Assembly (NCBI GenBank): GCA_029257715.1
Contig: JARIAT010000074.1
Location: 1 to 59,665, forward strand
DNA: 59,665 nt
Reading direction: 5' to 3'
Origin: Faecousia sp.
GTDB taxonomy: Bacteria; Bacillota; Clostridia; Oscillospirales; Oscillospiraceae
This document shows, one piece after another, positions 41,573 through 49,745 of the stretch. Below the pieces are notes generated by a model that was not told the DNA's origin, did no database searches, and worked only from the letters and a program-made list of their open reading frames with translations. The translations under genes and the position numbers were made by a program. Every line of letters starts with the position of its first letter. Within the stretch, counting starts at the first letter, position 1.

Positions 41573-42958
41573 TTAAAAACGGAAATACAGGAAGGGATTG
41601 AAGCTCCCGTCCACAAGGCTTGCGGTACAAAGCAGCAGCAGCGCCGCCAGAAAAACTGTCTCCGCCGCCCAGAATCCCCTTTTTCCCTGCTGCCGCAGTG
41701 CCAAATCCCGAACCACAGGCAGGCTTCCGATCACCGCTGCGGCAAATACCACCGCATAGCTGCGTAGATAATAGATGGTCTCTTTGCTCAAAAACGGTAC
41801 GTGTCCAAAACCGAACATCCCCCCAAGATCACTGGCCGCCTGAGAAAGCGACGCTGCGTTGAACAGCACAAAGCTGACCGCCACCAGAATCAGCACATAG
41901 CCGTGGCGCAGCCATAACGGCAGCTTTCCGATGGCAGGCACCCACTTCTCCATCAGCAGCAGTGCCGCAAACATCAGCCCCCACAGTACAAAATTCCATG
42001 CCGCCCCGTGCCATAGTCCCGTAAACAGCCATACAAACAGCACATTGCGCAGCCATTTCCATCGGCTCACCCGGCTGCCCCCCAGCGGAATATACAGATA
42101 ATCCCGAAACCATCCGCCCAGCGTCATATGCCATCGGCGCCAGAATTCCTGAATGGACGCAGATACATACGGATAGTTAAAATTCTCCAAAAAATGAAAC
42201 CCGAAAATCCGGCCCAAGCCAATGGCCATATCCGAATATCCCGAAAAATCAAAATAGATATGCAGACTGAAGCCAATGGCATAAAGCCAGTAAAACACCA
42301 CGGATTTATCCCCGCTGGCCCGAAATACCGCCACAAAAGCACCGAGCTGGTTGGCAATCAGCACTTTTTTCCCAAGGCCGACGAGAAATCTCCTCACACC
42401 CTCGTGGAGATCCTCCGGACTGGTTGAGCGATTTTGAAGCTCCCGTGCTACATCAATATAGCGCACAATCGGCCCAGCGATCAGCTGCGGAAACAGGGCC
42501 ACATAACAGCCGAAATTCAGCGGATTCTTCTGTGCCTCCACCTTGCCCCGATAGACATCAATGGTATATGACAGAATCTGAAAGGAGTAAAAGCTGATTC
42601 CGATGGGCAGAATCACTTTTGGAAGCGGAATTGCAGTTCCAAACACTGCATTCACATTTTCCACCGCAAAATCCGCATATTTAAAATATCCAAGAAGCCC
42701 AAGACAGGTCACAACGGAGCAGCTCAGAAAAAACTTCTTCCACCCTGCGGTTTTGCTGTATGCAATGGCCAGTCCCCAGATGTAGTTGAGCAGGATCGAT
42801 GCCGCCATCAGCATGACAAACTTCGGCTCTCCCCATGCGTAAAACAAAAGGCTGGCCGCCAGCAGCCACACATTTCTCAGCCGCTTTGGCACCAGAAAAT
42901 ATCCCAGCAGCACCGCCGGCAGAAAATAATATAAAAATTCAATACTGGAAAAAAGCAT
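41573..42958 (-). CDS. MBOAT-family membrane O-acyltransferase
   Basis: 461 residues with about 12 hydrophobic segments. Carries acyl groups across the membrane for O-acetylation of a polysaccharide or teichoic acid (AlgI/DltB type). Seen: KVILPIGISFYSFQILSYTIDVYRG split by shorter reads, IYFDFSGYSDMAIGLGRIFG, SIQEFWRRWHMTLGGWFRDY and FTGLWHGAAWNFVLWG with the catalytic histidine. The start follows GGGAGGG; an earlier ATG in frame lacks one. Coupled with the DHHW gene, so AlgI-like O-acetylation is more likely than D-alanylation (no dlt genes). Confidence 0.92.
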   Translation of the reverse strand: MLFSSIEFLYYFLPAVLLGYFLVPKRLRNVWLLAASLLFYAWGEPKFVMLMAASILLNYIWGLAIAYSKTAGWKKFFLSCSVVTCLGLLGYFKYADFAVENVNAVFGTAIPLPKVILPIGISFYSFQILSYTIDVYRGKVEAQKNPLNFGCYVALFPQLIAGPIVRYIDVARELQNRSTSPEDLHEGVRRFLVGLGKKVLIANQLGAFVAVFRASGDKSVVFYWLYAIGFSLHIYFDFSGYSDMAIGLGRIFGFHFLENFNYPYVSASIQEFWRRWHMTLGGWFRDYLYIPLGGSRVSRWKWLRNVLFVWLFTGLWHGAAWNFVLWGLMFAALLLMEKWVPAIGKLPLWLRHGYVLILVAVSFVLFNAASLSQAASDLGGMFGFGHVPFLSKETIYYLRSYAVVFAAAVIGSLPVVRDLALRQQGKRGFWAAETVFLAALLLLCTASLVDGSFNPFLYFRF

Positions 42959-42976
42959 TTTTCCCTCCCGAAGAAA

Positions 42977-43004
42977 CAAGCCGCCGCAGAAATGCGGCGG
43001 CTTG
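42977..43004 (-). terminator. Terminator after the DUF4358 gene
   Basis: CAAGCCGCCGCA/TGCGGCGGCTTG stem between the lipoprotein gene and MBOAT, followed on the minus strand by TTTCTTC. Read-through could still feed the MBOAT gene. Confidence 0.7.
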
Positions 43005-43017
43005 TTGGATTTGTTTT

Positions 43018-43545
43018 TTACTTGATCCGATTGGTGATCTCTCCGCCAAAGACCGTTTCAAAGCCCTGCATCAGCTGCTCACTGGTGACACCCAGCTCGG
43101 GATCGACCATCACAAAAACCGCCAGATTCCCATAGGATGCGGCCTGCTTGTCCGTCGCCTGTACACAGATCCACTTGTTGGTATCAATGTTATCGAACAT
43201 CGTCTGGGCCAGCTTTGCGGCCATCTCATCGTTTTCCGCACGAACCAGCGTAATCGAGAACGCCTGTGCGCCCATCATAGACTCAGAGGCCAGGGCCTCC
43301 CGAATTCCATCGGCAGACTCGGCGCCCACATAGGTTTTCAGAGAGAAGGCATCGGTGAGATCTACGGGCATATCGCCGACAGGCAGCTCCACCGGAACCT
43401 GCTCATACAGCTTGACAAACAGATCAGACAGGCTGTCCTTTGGTGCCGCAGCTGCCGAGCCATTTGCGTCCGCAGGGTCTTTTCCGCAGGCGGCAAAGAC
43501 GCTCATCATCATAATCAGTGCCATGACAAATGCAATTTTCTTCAT
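43018..43545 (-). CDS. DUF4358 lipoprotein
   Basis: 175 residues. Signal peptide with lipobox VFAAC (cysteine 20), so anchored on the outer face of the membrane. The rest (LVKLYEQVPVELP, ITLVRAENDEMAAKLAQTM, NLAVFVMVDPELGVT) matches the DUF4358 family of unknown function that often lies near MBOAT/DHHW genes in Clostridia. It starts 2 bases after the vanZ-like stop with TGGAGG. Confidence 0.78.
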   Translation of the reverse strand: MKKIAFVMALIMMMSVFAACGKDPADANGSAAAAPKDSLSDLFVKLYEQVPVELPVGDMPVDLTDAFSLKTYVGAESADGIREALASESMMGAQAFSITLVRAENDEMAAKLAQTMFDNIDTNKWICVQATDKQAASYGNLAVFVMVDPELGVTSEQLMQGFETVFGGEITNRIK

Positions 43546-43547
43546 GT

Positions 43548-44006
43548 TTATAAACCTCCAGTTCCAGTTTTTCTTCCAGTGATTGCTCGATATATGTTAT
43601 GTCCCATGACAAAAAGAATACTCCCCGTGAAAAATCCGGCGGTATCTATCCAAACATCAATCAAACTCGATGCTCTTGCCGGAACATAAAGCTGTATGGT
43701 TTCATCAATGCAGGCACTAAACAGACCAAAGCCCGGCATCTCAGGACGGATTTTTTCGCCGCCGACGGCTTTTCTGGCTACCGTCAGAAATCCAAGGCAG
43801 GCAAATTCCGAAAAATGCGCCAGTTTTCTCAGGAGGAAATGACCGGCTTCTCCCTGAAAAATCGGGAAAATCCCAGCCAGAACCGCCACAATAGTGCCGC
43901 TCATCTCTCCGGACTGTTTGCCGGGCAGCGCGGAATTTCCCCAGATAAACGCAAGGTTCAGTCCAATCAGCACTGTCAAGAAAGTCTTAATTTTTGCTCG
44001 ATTCAT
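43548..44006 (-). CDS. VanZ-family membrane protein
   Basis: 152 residues. Membrane helices with the VanZ signature: LLRKLAHFSEFACLGFL and CIDETIQLYVPARASSLIDV, ending WIDTAGFFTGS. VanZ-like proteins affect sensitivity to glycopeptides in some hosts; the biochemical role is unknown. The start overlaps the mntP stop (ATGA). The open frame reads further upstream inside mntP, but that start has no ribosome site. Confidence 0.85.
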   Translation of the reverse strand: MNRAKIKTFLTVLIGLNLAFIWGNSALPGKQSGEMSGTIVAVLAGIFPIFQGEAGHFLLRKLAHFSEFACLGFLTVARKAVGGEKIRPEMPGFGLFSACIDETIQLYVPARASSLIDVWIDTAGFFTGSILFVMGHNIYRAITGRKTGTGGL

Positions 44007-44569
44007 CCAATCACTCCCAGATGCTCTAAAAGGATCCGGAAACCCAAAAGGATTAAAATGACTCCGCCCGAAATCTGCGCTCTGCGTTCCCAGCGGCTGC
44101 CGAACACGCTCCCAACCTTCACGCCCGCAGCGCTGAAGCCGAAGGTTGTCAGTCCGATCACGCACACAGTAAAGACAATATGGCAATTCCGCGACATAGC
44201 CAGTGAGACACCCACAGCCAGTGCGTCAATGCTCGTGGCAACAGCCATAGGAAACATCGTTCTGAATCCCAAATCACCGCTGTCATCTCCATCTTCTTCC
44301 TCATATGCCTCCCGGATCATATTCACACCAATCAGCACCAGCAGGGAAAATGCCACATAATGATCGATCACTTCAATGGATTCGGCAAAAATACCACCCA
44401 ACAGAAATCCTATCAGCGGCATCATCATCTGAAAACCGCCAAACCAAAGTCCGCAGGTGAGCATTCCCCGAAGGTCTGCCCGTTTCATCGCCAAGCCCTT
44501 GCAGATTGACACGGCACAGGCATCCATGCTCAGTCCCACCGCCAGAAGAATCGTTTCAACAAGACCCAT
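44003..44569 (-). CDS. mntP: Manganese efflux pump MntP
   Basis: 188 residues, six hydrophobic segments, a tandem repeat with LLAVGLSMDACAVSICKGLA and VATSIDALAVGVSLAMS: each carries the Mn2+-binding aspartate. Exports Mn2+ and protects against its excess. It is the first gene of the mntP-vanZ-DUF4358 unit. A start after AAAGGAGTG. A ~75-nt leader precedes it, in which Mn riboswitches are known for some homologues; I could not confirm one. Confidence 0.93.
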   Translation of the reverse strand: MGLVETILLAVGLSMDACAVSICKGLAMKRADLRGMLTCGLWFGGFQMMMPLIGFLLGGIFAESIEVIDHYVAFSLLVLIGVNMIREAYEEEDGDDSGDLGFRTMFPMAVATSIDALAVGVSLAMSRNCHIVFTVCVIGLTTFGFSAAGVKVGSVFGSRWERRAQISGGVILILLGFRILLEHLGVIG

Positions 44570-44678
44570 ATTCTATTTTTCACTCCTTTGTTTCGGAGCC
44601 AAATGTCAGGATTGTCCCGGGTTTTCCCTCAGGCCCCTTGACTGGCCGTATCTTACCAGATTCCATATTCCCTGTCAA
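44570..44678 (-). promoter_or_regulatory. mntP promoter and leader
   Basis: On the minus strand TTGACA (44678-44673), 17 bp, TAAGAT (44655-44650). The ~75-nt leader has a GGGAAAACCC hairpin enclosed by partly complementary segments. It does not show the yybP-ykoY consensus by eye. Confidence 0.55.
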
Positions 44679-44717
44679 GAAATCTATGGGGAAAGAAATC
44701 CTTAAAATTTCTTAACT

Positions 44718-44758
44718 GCCAAAAAAATCCGCCGTTTTCAGTAGAAAACGGCGGATTT
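44718..44758 (-). terminator. Terminator of the P-loop protein gene
   Basis: 14-bp stem (44725-44738 with 44745-44758). On the minus strand it is followed by TTTTTTTGG. Confidence 0.88.
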
Positions 44759-44770
44759 GGATGTACTTGC

Positions 44771-45178
44771 TTACAGATACTGCTTAATATCCTCGGATGC
44801 GTTTGCGACATCGTCAGAGACAGTCATGGTGATCTTCATATTGTTGGTCTTTGCGAAATCCGCAGCCCATCTGATGAAGTCTTCACCGGCATCATGGTCA
44901 CGACCGATGGTTTTGTAGAGGTTATCAATAAAGACACAGGTCACGTCGAAGTTACCGGCATGCAGGCCGCACAGCAGACCCTTGAGCATATCCGCATTGG
45001 TAATACCGTACTCTTCGGAATCAACCAGGCGAACCTTATAGTTAATATCATAGGTCAGCTTTTTGCCGTATTCAATACAAACGATATCACCGGTCTCAGT
45101 TGCGACGGCATCGTCAATTGCATTGATCAGCTGCTTGGTTTTGCCGGAACCCTTCAGGCCCATAATTACTTTAATCAT
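44771..45178 (-). CDS. Small P-loop nucleotide-binding protein (unknown function)
   Basis: 135 residues. Walker A at residues 7-14 (GLKGSGKT), Walker B-like VTCVFIDNLYKT near 80-90 and an end MKITMTVSDDVANASEDIKQYL. It resembles a stand-alone KaiC/PilT-like ATPase core, without accessory domains. The function is unknown. Monocistronic with its own strong promoter and terminator, which suggests steady expression. The start follows AAAGGAGGAG. Confidence 0.7.
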   Translation of the reverse strand: MIKVIMGLKGSGKTKQLINAIDDAVATETGDIVCIEYGKKLTYDINYKVRLVDSEEYGITNADMLKGLLCGLHAGNFDVTCVFIDNLYKTIGRDHDAGEDFIRWAADFAKTNNMKITMTVSDDVANASEDIKQYL

Positions 45179-45219
45179 AGGAAACTCCTCCTTTGCTATG
45201 CCTTATCGGCTATGACCAC

Positions 45220-45248
45220 ATTCTACCATTAGCACGCAAATTTTTCAA
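45220..45248 (-). promoter_or_regulatory. Sigma-A promoter of the P-loop protein gene
   Basis: On the minus strand TTGAAA (45248-45243), 17 bp, TAGAAT (45225-45220). Confidence 0.65.
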
Positions 45249-45297
45249 CCATTTTTATGCAATTTGTAAAAAAGAATTTACAACTTGCAGGAAGGGA

Positions 45298-46602
45298 TCA
45301 GTTTTCGTAGCCGGGCTTGCCCAGAAGACGGAACATATTGCGCTTGTACATCTCGACACCGGGCTGGTTAAAGGGATTGACGCCCAGCAGGTATGCGGAA
45401 ATGCCGCAGCTCAGCTCCAGGAAGTAGAACATTTCACCGAGCTTGCTATCGTTGAGTTCTCCCATGTCCATGGTGATGACGGGAACGCCGCCGTCCACAT
45501 GGGCAGCCAGTGTACCGAGGAACGCCTTCTCGTCCACAAAATCCAGCGTCTTGTCCGCCAGATAATTAAGGCCGTCGAGATTCTTTGCATCGGCGGAAAT
45601 CACCATTTTCTGCTCCGGCGCATCAAAGCGAACCATCGTCTCGAAAATATTGCGCTCGCCCTGCTGAATCATCTGGCCCAGAGAGTGCAGATCTGCCGTC
45701 AGCTCTGCCGACACGGGGAACAGACCCTTGCCGTCCTTGCCTTCCGTCTCACCGAACAGCTGCTGCCACCAGCCGCCGAACATCTTAAAGCCCGGCTCGA
45801 AGGACTCAAACAGCTCAATGGCCTTGCCCTTGCGGTAGAGTGCATTACGGACCGCTGCATACAGCCATACGGGATTTTCAAAGGAGCGAAGATCATAGGA
45901 CTTCTTTGCTTCTGCGGCCCCCTTCATCACATTGCGGATGTCAATGCCCGCAACGGCCAGAGGCAGCAGTCCCACAGGGGTCAGAACAGAATAGCGGCCG
46001 CCCACATCGGGAGGAATCACGAAGGTTTCCCATCCCTCTTCCGTCGCCATCTGGCGCAGTGCACCCTTGACGGGGTCGGTAATGGCATAGATCCGCTTTC
46101 TTGCGCCGTCGGTGCCGTACTTCCGCTCCAGCATCCAGCGCAGCGCGCGGGTTGCGATGGCAGGCTCCGTGGTGGTGCCGGATTTGGAAATAATGGCAAT
46201 GGAGAAATCCTTGCCCTCCAGCAGCCGCTGAAGCTCATTCCAGTGACGGGTGCTCAGACCGTTTCCGGCAAAGAAGATCTGGGGATTGCCCTTACCCTTG
46301 CCGATATTGTGGTTGGGTCCCTGCATCAGTTCAATGGCCGCTCTGGGTCCGAGGTAGCTGCCGCCGATACCGACAACCACAAAAACGTCGGAGTCCTTCC
46401 GAATTCTGTCGGCTGCAATCTGAATGCGGCGCATTTCTGCGGTTTCTTCCTCCGTGGGAAGATCCAGCCAGCCCAGAAAATCATTGCCGGCACCGTCTCC
46501 GTTGGTCAGAGTCATGTGTGCGGCAGAAACCTCTTTTTCCATTGCCAGAAGCTCCGGCAGAGACATCATGCCCCACACATTGGAAATATCGACTTTAATC
46601 AT
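45298..46602 (-). CDS. pgi: Glucose-6-phosphate isomerase
   Basis: 434 residues. Interconverts glucose-6-phosphate and fructose-6-phosphate. Seen: VVVGIGGSYLGPRAAIEL (sugar-phosphate site), SKSGTTTEPAIATRALRWML (SIS fold) and MLGVNPFNQPGVEMYKRNMF-like LLGVNPFNQPGVEMYKRNMF at the end, the family signature. It has the shorter Firmicutes-type length. The start (ATG 46602) is preceded by AAGGAAAGG and by the inverted repeat ATGTGT/ACACAT just before the start codon. The 270 bases to udk hold no other feature I can support. Confidence 0.95.
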   Translation of the reverse strand: MIKVDISNVWGMMSLPELLAMEKEVSAAHMTLTNGDGAGNDFLGWLDLPTEEETAEMRRIQIAADRIRKDSDVFVVVGIGGSYLGPRAAIELMQGPNHNIGKGKGNPQIFFAGNGLSTRHWNELQRLLEGKDFSIAIISKSGTTTEPAIATRALRWMLERKYGTDGARKRIYAITDPVKGALRQMATEEGWETFVIPPDVGGRYSVLTPVGLLPLAVAGIDIRNVMKGAAEAKKSYDLRSFENPVWLYAAVRNALYRKGKAIELFESFEPGFKMFGGWWQQLFGETEGKDGKGLFPVSAELTADLHSLGQMIQQGERNIFETMVRFDAPEQKMVISADAKNLDGLNYLADKTLDFVDEKAFLGTLAAHVDGGVPVITMDMGELNDSKLGEMFYFLELSCGISAYLLGVNPFNQPGVEMYKRNMFRLLGKPGYEN

Positions 46603-46873
46603 GTGTTATGACACATCCTTTCCTTATTCTGTTATTCCTCTGTTTATGTTACTGCAATTTATTCCCAAACGCAAGGGAAAATCTGTAAAGTTTTCATGCC
46701 GAAGCTTGCTTTTCTGCCGCTCTGCATCCCTGCGCCCACCACCCGATCGCTGGGAATATTTTCTGTTTTCCATCGGGAAGTTTCTGAAAAATCCCTGCGA
46801 ATTTCTTGCAATCTTTTCGCTGTTCCTGTAAACTATAAGAAAAATCATCCTTTCCGATCGGAGGCTTCACCCT

Positions 46874-47503
46874 ATGGAAAACATTCTGGTTATCGGCATC
46901 GCCGGAGGCTCCGGCAGCGGTAAAACAACCCTGATGAACAACATTCTCACCGCCTTTCAGGGGGATATTACTGTCCTGAGCCACGATAATTACTACCGCC
47001 GCCATGACGATCTGCCCTATGAGCAGCGCTGCAAGCTCAACTATGACGAGCCGGCCGCGCTGGAAACCGATCTGATGGCCCGGCAGCTGGAGCAGCTGCG
47101 CCAGGGACACGCCATCGACTGCCCCGTCTATGACTTCACCGTTCACAACCGCTCCGACAAAACCATTCATATTGAACCGCACAAAGTCATCCTCATCGAT
47201 GGAATCCTGATTTTTGAGAATGAACAGCTGCGCAATCTGATGGATATTAAAATCTATGTGGACACCGACGCCGATATCCGTCTGTGCCGCCGGGTGCTGC
47301 GGGATGTCCGGGAGCGGGGCCGAACCCTGGAATCGGTGCTGGAGCAGTATCAGCAGACCGTTAAGCCCATGCACGAAAAATATGTGGAGCCCAGTAAAAA
47401 ACACGCCCACATCATCGTTCCCGAAGGCGGTCACAACGAGGTCGCGCTGGAAATGATTATGAGCAAAATCCGCCGCCATCTGGAGGAGCTGTCATGCAGG
47501 TAG
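46874..47503 (+). CDS. udk: Uridine kinase
   Basis: 209 residues. Phosphorylates uridine and cytidine in nucleoside salvage. P-loop GIAGGSGSGKTTLMNN, SHDNYYRRHDDLPYEQR and NYDEPAALETDLM, with the RRVLRDVRERGRTLESVLEQY lid, all typical of Udk. Overlaps the HAD gene by 10 bases. Confidence 0.94.
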   Translation: MENILVIGIAGGSGSGKTTLMNNILTAFQGDITVLSHDNYYRRHDDLPYEQRCKLNYDEPAALETDLMARQLEQLRQGHAIDCPVYDFTVHNRSDKTIHIEPHKVILIDGILIFENEQLRNLMDIKIYVDTDADIRLCRRVLRDVRERGRTLESVLEQYQQTVKPMHEKYVEPSKKHAHIIVPEGGHNEVALEMIMSKIRRHLEELSCR

Positions 47504-48129
47504 AATCTATTATTTTTGATATTGACGGAACCCTCTGGGACTCTCGGGAAATCGTTGCGAGAGGATATAACCGATGCCTGATAAATCTGGGTCATCCGGA
47601 GCTTCAGGTCACGGCAGACTACCTCACGAGTCTGTTCGGCAAGACCATGACGGAAATCGCAGACGCCATGCTTCCCTGCTACCCCGTTCCCCGGCGCTAT
47701 GAAATCATGAACATGTGCATGGACTCGGAGCAGGAGCTGATGCAGAGCGATCCCTGCCAAATTGCCTTTCCCGGGGTTGTGGAGACTCTGCGCAGCCTTG
47801 CCGAAACCCATCGGCTGTTTCTCGTCAGCAATGCCCAAAAGGGGTATCCCGAGCTTTTGCTGGAGAAACTCGACGTTTCGGATCTGTTTGAAGGGGTGCT
47901 CTGCTTCGGAGATACCGGCGTATGGAAGGGCGAAACCATTCGGATGCTGATGGACCGCCACAAGATCGGCTCGGCGGTCTATGTCGGAGACACCCAGGGT
48001 GATCTGGAGGCCAGCCGCTATGCAGGCATTCCCTTTCTTTTCTGCCGGTATGGATTCGGCCACCCCACGGAATACGACGCTGCCATTGACACTTTTTCAG
48101 AAATTAGACAGTTCGTCCAAAATGTCTGA
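47494..48129 (+). CDS. HAD-family phosphatase
   Basis: 211 residues. HAD hydrolase with the nucleophile motif IIFDIDGTLWDS at the N-terminus, motif II LFLVSNAQ near 108, and motif III/IV AVYVGDTQGDLEASRYA. The cap is of the phosphoglycolate phosphatase-like type. The substrate is unknown; coupling with uridine kinase (10-base overlap) would fit a nucleotide phosphatase, but this is inference. Confidence 0.85.
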   Translation: MQVESIIFDIDGTLWDSREIVARGYNRCLINLGHPELQVTADYLTSLFGKTMTEIADAMLPCYPVPRRYEIMNMCMDSEQELMQSDPCQIAFPGVVETLRSLAETHRLFLVSNAQKGYPELLLEKLDVSDLFEGVLCFGDTGVWKGETIRMLMDRHKIGSAVYVGDTQGDLEASRYAGIPFLFCRYGFGHPTEYDAAIDTFSEIRQFVQNV

Positions 48130-48212
48130 TTTTGTCAAAATTATCGTTGCGAATCCCTCTGTTATCCTTTATACTGTTTTCCGAAAATAGATGGATGCAG
48201 GAGGTGAATCAG

Positions 48213-48440
48213 ATGGTGTTTGAAATGCTGCGGGACATTCTCGCAGAATCGCTGGGATGCGATGAGGAGGAAATTACCCTCCGATCCGAACTGCGGGACG
48301 ATCTGGGTCTGTCGGATGCAGAGCTTGAAAACGTGATGGATGCACTGTCCGGCGAACTGGGCTTCCGATATAACAGCGATGATCTGGAACGTGTTGCAAC
48401 CGTCGGTCAGCTGGTCCGGCTGGTCAGTTCTCTGGTCTAA
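48213..48440 (+). CDS. Acyl carrier protein-like protein lacking the usual DSL serine
   Basis: 75 residues, the ACP size. Helices MVFEMLRDILAESLGCDEEE, DDLGLSDAELENVMDALSGE and VATVGQLVRLVSSLV follow the ACP four-helix order. Where ACP has D-S-L with the phosphopantetheine serine, this sequence reads L-S-D-A: the serine is shifted by one position and the aspartate follows it, so holo-ACP formation is doubtful. The start follows GGAGGTG. It lies behind the HAD gene and could be cotranscribed. It may act as an ACP-fold adaptor rather than a carrier. Confidence 0.6.
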   Translation: MVFEMLRDILAESLGCDEEEITLRSELRDDLGLSDAELENVMDALSGELGFRYNSDDLERVATVGQLVRLVSSLV

Positions 48441-48446
48441 GGCAGC

Positions 48447-48482
48447 AGACTCCTCCTTCTTTTGGAGGAGTCTTTTGCTTTT
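48447..48482 (+). terminator. Terminator after the ACP-like gene
   Basis: AGACTCCTCC/GGAGGAGTCT stem and a TTTGCTTTT tail. Confidence 0.82.
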
Positions 48483-48515
48483 ATCGAAAGAATATTTTAT
48501 TTTTCCGGCTTTTGA

Positions 48516-48544
48516 TTGCGTAAAAAACCATTTTGTGGTATGCT
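48516..48544 (+). promoter_or_regulatory. Sigma-A promoter of the FemAB-alr operon
   Basis: TTGCGT at 48516-48521, 17 bp, TATGCT at 48539-48544. Confidence 0.6.
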
Positions 48545-48590
48545 AGAGGATAGAAGTTTATAATTACAACCAAAATGGAGATTTGATTCT

Positions 48591-49721
48591 ATGTATGAAC
48601 TGATTACCGAAAAAACCATGCCGGAATATGAGGCATTTATCCAGTCCCATCCCAAGGGACACTTCGCTCAGTCCTCCATGTGGGGCAAGCAGAAAACCGC
48701 CTGGAATTTTCAGGCCATCGCCGTCCGCGGTGACGACGGTAAGATCAAGGGCTCCATGGGCATCCTGATCCGCAAAGCCCCTGTTTTTCCTGCCAGTATG
48801 CTCTACTGCTGCCGCGGTCCTGTCTGTGATCTCGACGATCACGAAACCCTGACCCAGCTGGTGGAGGGCGCAAAGGATCTGGCCAAAAAATATCACGGCT
48901 ATGTCATCAAAATCGACCCCGATGTCCCCGTGGAAAATACCGCATTCAAGCAGGAGCTGGAATCCTTCGGCTTCAAGTGTATGCAGCAGGGCAAGAATTT
49001 CGAGAGCATCAACCCCCGCTATGTCTTCCGCCTCAATGTCGAGGGCAAGACCGAAGAGGAGCTGCTGGCTTCCTTTACCCAGAAACACCGCTATAACATC
49101 CGCCTTGCCGGGCGAAAGGGTGTCGAGGTTCGGGTCTGCGGCAAGGAAATGGTCCACGATTTCACCAAGATCATGGTGGAAACCGGTATGCGTGACAACT
49201 TTGTCACCCGTGATGAGAGCTATTTCGCAAATATGCTGGACAATCTGGGGGAGCATTGCCGACTGTATATGGCCTTCCACGAGGGTCAGCCCATCGCAGG
49301 CACTCTCGCCATCTGGTTCGGTGATAAGGTATGGTATCTTTACGGTGCCAGCTCCAACTCCCATCGCAATCTGATGCCGAACTACCTGCTCCAGTGGGAG
49401 ATGATCCGCTGGGCCGTTGAAAAGAAGTGCCGCATCTATGACTTCCGCGGTGTGTCCGGCGATCTGACCGAGGACAACCCGCTCTATGGCCTTTACAAGT
49501 TCAAAAAGGGCTTTAACGGCGACTTTACCGAGTTTATCGGTGAGTTTGATCTGGTGCTGAGCCAGTTCTGGTATGATTTTCTGAAGGTCGCCACCAAGGC
49601 ATATCATAACCTCAACACCCTGCGCTATAAGCTCAAAAACCGCGGCTCTGACCCTGCGCATGAGGCAAAAAAAGCGGAAAACAGCGAATCCGCCGAGCAT
49701 CATAATCCCAAAGAAAACTAA
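48591..49721 (+). CDS. FemAB/FemX-type peptidoglycan bridge aminoacyltransferase
   Basis: 376 residues. Members add amino acids from aminoacyl-tRNA to the stem peptide of lipid II. Seen: SHPKGHFAQSSMWGKQKTAW at the N-terminus, LLASFTQKHRYNIRLAGRKG, LAIWFGDKVWYLYGASSNSH and YDFRGVSGDLTEDNPLYGLY with the FKKGFNGDF end, all typical of Fem acyltransferases with two GNAT-like lobes. The added amino acid is unknown; the alanine racemase gene that follows suggests alanine. The last ~40 residues are a charged tail. Confidence 0.88.
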   Translation: MYELITEKTMPEYEAFIQSHPKGHFAQSSMWGKQKTAWNFQAIAVRGDDGKIKGSMGILIRKAPVFPASMLYCCRGPVCDLDDHETLTQLVEGAKDLAKKYHGYVIKIDPDVPVENTAFKQELESFGFKCMQQGKNFESINPRYVFRLNVEGKTEEELLASFTQKHRYNIRLAGRKGVEVRVCGKEMVHDFTKIMVETGMRDNFVTRDESYFANMLDNLGEHCRLYMAFHEGQPIAGTLAIWFGDKVWYLYGASSNSHRNLMPNYLLQWEMIRWAVEKKCRIYDFRGVSGDLTEDNPLYGLYKFKKGFNGDFTEFIGEFDLVLSQFWYDFLKVATKAYHNLNTLRYKLKNRGSDPAHEAKKAENSESAEHHNPKEN

Positions 49722-49745
49722 GACAGATACAGGGGGATTCCCACC

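Noticed and set aside
44570..44655. Mn2+ riboswitch of the yybP-ykoY type before mntP
   Set aside because: The conserved loops of that class are not visible in the leader; only ordinary hairpins are.
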